This document shows, one piece after another, positions 59,106 to 64,000 of a stretch of 64,000 nucleotides of DNA. The notes beneath the pieces were generated by a model, which was not told the DNA's origin, did not search any database, and saw nothing but the letters and a program-made list of their open reading frames with translations. Numbering within the stretch: the stretch's first letter is position 1; every line of letters starts with the position of its first letter. The stretch is from contig NZ_AOJK01000025.1 in assembly GCF_000336875.1 (NCBI RefSeq), forward strand, positions 74,850 to 138,849, read 5' to 3'. Both the position numbers and the translations under genes were made by a program. Origin of the DNA: Halorubrum californiense DSM 19288 (GTDB lineage Archaea > Halobacteriota > Halobacteria > Halobacteriales > Haloferacaceae).

Positions 59106-62100
59106 TGTTTCGTACCTTTTCAGCCAGTCACCGATTTCTCGTTTCCCAGTGGATTCATCTGGTAGAGGTACATCAAGCGTCAAACGACGCTGCGCCTCTG
59201 TCGCGTAGGTAGCAACGCGGGCATCGGAGACTGCAGATGGCTCGGTCCAGACCTTGGTGCCGTGTTCATCCAGTTGTCCAGCAACACGGACGACTTCGCC
59301 TTCAATGGTTCCGTCAAGTTCCTCTTTGAGTTCCGTGAGGAGGTACTCAAACAGCTTCTGGTGCGGGAGGGGAATCACCACGGAGGGATACCACTCCAAC
59401 ACCTCTGGGTCGAACGAGACCAACACCTCATCTGTATCAGCATATATCGCTTGTACCGTGTCTTCAGGAGGTTCACGAGATATTGGTGGGTTCGCATCTT
59501 CCGGGATGTTCAGGCGGTAGAGTTTCTGGTACGGAGCATCTTCATCTTCGGTTAGCTGGCGGTCGAGCATTTCGAACGTCCAGCCCTTATTCCGGAGAAC
59601 CTGACTCTGGGTAAAGAGCCGTTTTACCACGTCTGGGTCGATAAGGGGGTCGAACGGCCGGTCGGGATATCCGATACGACCAACGTCAGGATGCGAAGTC
59701 GTCCACCCGTAGAGCTTGGCTTCTTCGATTATATCCTCTGCATGGACCTCGTCGAGGTCCTGTGTCAATCCCACTTGCCGGACTTTCTGTTCCGCCTCTT
59801 TCGACTGTTCTTCCGCTTCAGAGGCGATATCCTCTCCCGACTTCACCGACTCTCCCATCGCGACACTCTGAACCTCGCCCTCTAACCCATCCAAAATCGG
59901 ACGTAGGGGTCCGACTGCCTGCTCGAATAGACTGATTCGCTCTCCAAGACGCTCATAGATGTCTTCCTCAACGGTATCGTCGTAGATGTAGTTCCACACG
60001 AGCACCTTCTCGTTTTTCTGTCCAATACGGTCAATTCGGCCAATCCGCTGTTCTACGACCTGAGGATTCCAAGGCATATCGTAGTTTATCATCGCATCAC
60101 AGGTCTGGAGATTCAACCCTTCACTCGCCGAATCCGTACAAACGAGAATAGTGAGGTCTCCGTCAGGGTCGGTGAATTCGCGCTTCACACGTTCCTTACT
60201 CACGCCGGACCATTCGTCCTCAGCAGCGTCATATATCTCGCCACCGCTGCCCGAGTACGTACCAACACCGTGGTGGCTGAGAGAGACCTTCTGCTTGATT
60301 GCATCAAGCGTGTCTGAATACTGTGTGAAGATAATAACCGTGTCCCGGGCTTTCGCGCTGAGCTCGTTCAGGTCTTGCATCAACTGCTCCAACTTGGGGT
60401 CCTCGGGAACGTCGTAGAGTTGCGCGATGAAGGCCTCTAATTCGCTCAGTTCGAACTGCCGGACTCGTTCACCAGCAGGACTGTTAGCTCCGATTTGGTC
60501 CACACGCAGGCCGTATTCTCGCCGAAGCACTTCCTCGCGACCGGCGATATCTCCTGTCTGAAGGTCGCTTTCTGAAACTCCCGATACGTCTTGAAGCTCG
60601 GAGCTGAGGTTCTCTCGGCGACGTTTGAGAGACTCCTCGATAGCATGGAGACTCGAAGTAAGGCGCTGCCGGTACGTAGTCATCACAAAGCCGAGAGCAG
60701 TTCTCTCTTTACCCTCCAAGAGCTTCTTCGACTGGTCGTATACGTCACTAATGTACGACTCTACACGGTCATAGAGTGGCTCAGCGTCTCCGAGTTCAAC
60801 CGACCGTGTTTCGATGTCCCGCCGAGGGATATTCTGGTTAAGAAGGCCCGCCTTCTGACACATGCGGAGGGTCTGCCGAGTGTTCCGGAATACCCGAGAC
60901 TTGACTGGGGTCGTCTCGTCTCCAAGTTCGAGAAGGAAATAGAGACTGTCGACAGAGAGATTCGAGAATTTGGTTTCCCAGTCACGAGTACCAAGCTTAC
61001 CAGTACCAAGCACACGATTTAGTTGGCGACGTTCGCTCAGCCCGAAGTCGCTATCATCGACCTGCTCCTCGACCCATTCAGCTACGTCCTCGTGCTCCTG
61101 TACAAATGATTGAATCATCCCCGCCCATGTACGGAGATGGGTGAGTCCCTCATACGGTTCGTAGGTCCACTTCGATGCGAGGTCGGGGAGAACTTCCTCG
61201 ACAGTCTCTGAACCATCCGCATCGATTTCGTCAAGCGCCTCTGCGAGGTCCTGCTGCATCTCGAAATACGTGTCAAACGACTCGCGGTCGTTCCACCCGT
61301 CGGGGAGGTCGCAGAGACGCAGGAGGTCGAATAGCTCAGTAATTTCGAGCTGCATCGGCGTCGCCGTCAACACGTAGTTACACACCGTGTCGTTCTGTAA
61401 CTCCGTGAGTAGCTCGTAGAGATTCGTTCCCTCGCGACCGTGGTGAGCCTCGTCGACGAGCGTCAGGTCCCACTCGAAGCTATCCTTCGGCGGGTCGCCC
61501 GGATGCTCCTCCTGCCAGTGAACGGAGGGTGAGAACATCCCCATGTTCCCTGAGCGCCGTGCGGTATGCCACGAGGCAAGTACCACTGTCGGCTCGTCCC
61601 GGTCAGAGACGAACTCACCGATGTGCGAGTCTTCCCACGCGTCGATGGTCTCATAGTCCGACAGGGAGTGTTCGATGCCGTAGGCGTCCCGCAGGACGCG
61701 CTGTGCGCCGCTGTACTCGTAAGAGTAGGCGTTGATGTTGAACTTCTCAAGCAGCTCCTCCTGCCACTGTGGCTGGACCGTAGCGGGCACGAGAAGCAGG
61801 GCGTCGCTCACCTCACCGATGGTGAGGAGTCGAGAGAGAGTCAGTCCGGCCTCGATAGTCTTCCCGAGGCCGACCTCGTCACAGAGGAGGAGACTCTCGG
61901 GATAGATGCTCGCCGCCGTGTCTGCGATGACACGCTGGTGAGGCCACGGCTCAATCGAACTGATGTCCTCGGCGATGTGCATCGCACCGGGGAGGAGCTC
62001 ACGCTCGTTGGCGATACGGGTAACCGTCGCCTCGGAGGCAGGCGGCTCGCTCGATTTCTTCAGGCGTTCGACGTGCTCCTCGACTTCCTCGTCGGACTCG

Positions 62101-62726
62101 GGCTGCCAGTCGAGAATGTCTCGCTCGATGGCATCGTCAATATTCGTGACCTCGACATCGTCGTGCTCCTCGTTCCAGAGACGCTCGAAAGTCTTCACGT
62201 CCTCCTCGACGTACTCGTTCTCGACCTCGTCCCACGAGCGGTGGACTTTGAATCGCTCGTAGTTGCGATACCACGCGTTGTAGGTCTCATTGATGCTTCC
62301 CTCGAACGTGATTCGATTCCCGTCGGCGTCGGTCGCGATGCCGAGCTTGGGATGGAAGATTCCCGAATCGGAGTTATTCCGCGGTTCCCCGATTTTTAGC
62401 TGAAGCCGTCCCTCGTCCAGCATTTGGGCGATGAGGGCGAGCCGTGACTCGCCTTCCTCGGAGAGGGGAGCGTCGTCGGTGAGAACCGGTTTGTTCTCTT
62501 GACTTAGGCGCTTTGAGGCGATGATGCGGATTTCACCATCAGATTCGAATGCGGATTCGACTCCCTGTAGCGCGTCGGCGAGGTTCTGGAGGCTCAGGTA
62601 GCCGGCGAGACGGTCGTACTGGACAGAATGTGCGAGAAGTGGGCGATAGAAGTCGCCTACAAGGGTCTGATTACCCCGAAAGTTGCTCTCATAGATTCGG
62701 TTCCAGTTCAAATTCTGAAAAGGCAT
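59094..62726 (-). CDS. PLD-like/SNF2 helicase (phage-defence-associated type)
   Basis: A 1,210-residue protein. Residues about 1-200 are a phospholipase-D-like domain (RIIASKRL; FHPKLGIATDADGNRITFEG, SINETYNAWYRNYE). A SNF2-type SF2 helicase follows: WPHQRVIADTAASIYPESLLLC, DEVGLGKTIEAGL (283-295), LTLVDEAHHGRE, VLTATPMQ, TVIIFTQYSDTLDAIKQ, LVCTDSASEGLNLQTCD and RIGRIDRIGQKN. A C-terminal ~250 residues are unassigned. It is 6 nt downstream of the DUF1156 methyltransferase gene. This is the helicase type found in methyltransferase-linked anti-phage loci. Confidence 0.88.
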   Translation of the reverse strand: MPFQNLNWNRIYESNFRGNQTLVGDFYRPLLAHSVQYDRLAGYLSLQNLADALQGVESAFESDGEIRIIASKRLSQENKPVLTDDAPLSEEGESRLALIAQMLDEGRLQLKIGEPRNNSDSGIFHPKLGIATDADGNRITFEGSINETYNAWYRNYERFKVHRSWDEVENEYVEEDVKTFERLWNEEHDDVEVTNIDDAIERDILDWQPESDEEVEEHVERLKKSSEPPASEATVTRIANERELLPGAMHIAEDISSIEPWPHQRVIADTAASIYPESLLLCDEVGLGKTIEAGLTLSRLLTIGEVSDALLLVPATVQPQWQEELLEKFNINAYSYEYSGAQRVLRDAYGIEHSLSDYETIDAWEDSHIGEFVSDRDEPTVVLASWHTARRSGNMGMFSPSVHWQEEHPGDPPKDSFEWDLTLVDEAHHGREGTNLYELLTELQNDTVCNYVLTATPMQLEITELFDLLRLCDLPDGWNDRESFDTYFEMQQDLAEALDEIDADGSETVEEVLPDLASKWTYEPYEGLTHLRTWAGMIQSFVQEHEDVAEWVEEQVDDSDFGLSERRQLNRVLGTGKLGTRDWETKFSNLSVDSLYFLLELGDETTPVKSRVFRNTRQTLRMCQKAGLLNQNIPRRDIETRSVELGDAEPLYDRVESYISDVYDQSKKLLEGKERTALGFVMTTYRQRLTSSLHAIEESLKRRRENLSSELQDVSGVSESDLQTGDIAGREEVLRREYGLRVDQIGANSPAGERVRQFELSELEAFIAQLYDVPEDPKLEQLMQDLNELSAKARDTVIIFTQYSDTLDAIKQKVSLSHHGVGTYSGSGGEIYDAAEDEWSGVSKERVKREFTDPDGDLTILVCTDSASEGLNLQTCDAMINYDMPWNPQVVEQRIGRIDRIGQKNEKVLVWNYIYDDTVEEDIYERLGERISLFEQAVGPLRPILDGLEGEVQSVAMGESVKSGEDIASEAEEQSKEAEQKVRQVGLTQDLDEVHAEDIIEEAKLYGWTTSHPDVGRIGYPDRPFDPLIDPDVVKRLFTQSQVLRNKGWTFEMLDRQLTEDEDAPYQKLYRLNIPEDANPPISREPPEDTVQAIYADTDEVLVSFDPEVLEWYPSVVIPLPHQKLFEYLLTELKEELDGTIEGEVVRVAGQLDEHGTKVWTEPSAVSDARVATYATEAQRRLTLDVPLPDESTGKREIGDWLKRYETLVE

Positions 62727-62732
62727 GCGTGC

Positions 62733-64000
62733 TCAGAACTCGTCTAGAGTGGTCCGAGAGCTTTCCACATCGTCCGGACTCTGAAGGACAGCAATGTTTA
62801 TTTCCAGCAACTCGCCGGTTTCTCCCGAAACTAAATTCTTCAAGAGGTCGTAATCATCGTGTTGCTCCGGCAGCACTTGTAGTAACCCTTCTATGGTACT
62901 CTTGAAAGCAGAGTCATTCTGCAAGTCACGTTCCTTCAACCAGTTCCATGCAAAGTCGCTTCCTTTGGTGCTCAATACATCTAATGCCGCATGGACTGCG
63001 TCGATTCTATTCTCGAATGACTGCTCTCTCGGGTCAACAGGATACTTTCTGGCTCGTCTTTTGACCCCGCTTTCCAATTCAGAGTAGCTCTGTACACGGC
63101 CCTGATGTCCAGATAAGACCACGTCATCCCTACTTTTGCTCCAGATTTTGGTATCGCTCTTTACCTCATCAATCTGGACTCCAACACCGAGGCCAAGTTG
63201 TCGTGCCTCATCGTATGGGATTGACTGCTGCTCATAGACCAACCATGAAAGAATGTACCACGTTGATAGGGAATCTACATCGTCGAGGGACCCAGCCAGC
63301 TCCCGTTGTATCAGGACCTCGGTGACTGCTGTCCTTGCCTCACGGAGCGCTTCTCGCGGTCGAACCAGCTCGTCCTTATCATCGACCACGGGATAGTTCT
63401 CCGTGAACACTCGTAACGTGGGGCCGAATGCGCTGATTATTGTATCCGTCTTAGTCAAGTTGTGTTCAGATTCGAGCAAGGAACTTGCCTTCTCGCGGGC
63501 TACCTGTCTGGTTTCATCCTTTATGTCCCGCCAAAGGGTTGGCATTCGGTCGTCGGGCTGAGTAGTAGGCTTCCTACAAGTTAGAAGAAGGGTACTATCT
63601 GCGGAAGCGTCTTGTTGTACACCAATCCGCTGTGGCATTTCGCTGGTAATGGTGTGGGTTGCCGTTATATTGAACCCGGAATTTATGATAGACATAGTGA
63701 GCGAGTCCCACGCAGCAATTTCCTTGTCTGTAAAGTAAATTGTGAGAACACCTCCCTCTTCGAGGACTCGGTACGCCTCGCCGAAGATGTCACTCATTCT
63801 ATTCTCGTATTTATTCCGTGCCACTTCACGCTTAGAGCCAGACTCCGTATCTGATACCAAAGAGGGGTTCTCAACAGCCTCGTCTTCTTTGTTAGTTTCT
63901 GGTGTGCTGAACTCTTCAGGATAGATGTCCCCCAGATACTCGCGGAACCAGACATAGAACGCATCGGCGACCTCGGAGTAGATGATATTGTCTCCATACG
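62733..64000 (-). CDS. DUF1156-type adenine-specific DNA methyltransferase, C-terminal part
   Basis: The frame is open to the right edge (further residues YGDNIIYSEVADAFYVWFRE precede the first internal candidate start), so this is the C-terminal ~420 residues of a larger protein of perhaps 900-1000. YGDNIIYSEVADAFYVWF, MSDIFGEAYRVLEEGGVLTIYFTDKE and ITSEMPQRIGVQ match DUF1156 methyltransferases. The second half (STWYILSWLVYEQQSIPYDE; NWLKERDLQNDSAFKSTIEG) is helical. Upstream SAM motifs lie outside the window. Pairs with the PLD-SNF2 helicase gene. Confidence 0.85.
   Translation of the reverse strand, partial: YGDNIIYSEVADAFYVWFREYLGDIYPEEFSTPETNKEDEAVENPSLVSDTESGSKREVARNKYENRMSDIFGEAYRVLEEGGVLTIYFTDKEIAAWDSLTMSIINSGFNITATHTITSEMPQRIGVQQDASADSTLLLTCRKPTTQPDDRMPTLWRDIKDETRQVAREKASSLLESEHNLTKTDTIISAFGPTLRVFTENYPVVDDKDELVRPREALREARTAVTEVLIQRELAGSLDDVDSLSTWYILSWLVYEQQSIPYDEARQLGLGVGVQIDEVKSDTKIWSKSRDDVVLSGHQGRVQSYSELESGVKRRARKYPVDPREQSFENRIDAVHAALDVLSTKGSDFAWNWLKERDLQNDSAFKSTIEGLLQVLPEQHDDYDLLKNLVSGETGELLEINIAVLQSPDDVESSRTTLDEF

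Overview
The window is chromosomal DNA from a halophilic archaeon, most likely a Halorubrum-like member of the Haloferacales. The evidence is very GC-rich, Asp/Glu-rich coding sequence over most of the window, archaeal information-processing genes (TFE, Trm56, a Dna2-type nuclease-helicase, a double-domain KaiC ATPase), Tat-type lipoproteins with haloarchaeal signal sequences, archaeal-type PurC, GTP cyclohydrolase IIa and GHMP-type shikimate kinase, and TATA boxes about 25-30 nt upstream of start codons, as in leaderless genes. The genus is an inference.

Layout. 1-1.8 kb: an IS1341-type TnpB element inserted in a DUF2270 membrane-protein gene. Both the transposon gene and the disrupted gene carry an in-frame stop. 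1.8-13 kb: metabolic and regulatory core genes (M28 peptidase, Bat-type HTH regulator, aldo/keto reductase, left-handed beta-helix acyltransferase, PfpI, an Nmad3-like protein, DoxX, a branched-chain-type substrate-binding lipoprotein whose two halves are in swapped order, and gamma-glutamyltransferase). 13.0-15.1 kb: an AT-richer scar holding a truncated zinc-ribbon gene, a solo IS1341 right-end hairpin, the C-terminal tail of a tyrosine integrase and a frameshifted lipoprotein gene. 15.1-16.4 kb: a TrmB-type regulator divergent from an SMR efflux protein, with matched inverted repeats next to both start codons.

16.5-48.4 kb is mainly housekeeping: Prs, a COG3199 ATP-NAD kinase-like protein, a CinA-like protein, TFE-DUF2110-DUF5803, an M48-like membrane protein lacking HEXXH, a divergent pair of LOV-domain histidine kinase and KaiC-like ATPase, Trm56, PurC, DUF47, Dna2, HisI, GNAT, DUF92, HAD-IIA, GTP cyclohydrolase IIa, MenB, CBS, tRNA-Leu(UAA) with tail-derived repeats beside it, ferredoxin, DUF5796, a three-gene lipoprotein/membrane operon, and shikimate kinase followed by chorismate mutase.

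Immediately after chorismate mutase (about 48.4 kb) base composition and codon use change sharply, and an accessory island runs off the right edge. It holds a three-gene integrase operon (RHH/wHTH protein, orphan core-binding protein, catalytic integrase), small orphan proteins, a wHTH protein with a possible nuclease domain, a three-gene operon ending in a UvrD-like helicase, an IS-end-bounded non-coding segment, and a module of an ExK nuclease-like protein convergent with a PLD-SNF2 helicase that is paired with a DUF1156-type adenine methyltransferase. The last module resembles phage-defence loci. The UvrD operon with its two unrecognised partners is the best candidate here for an undescribed system.
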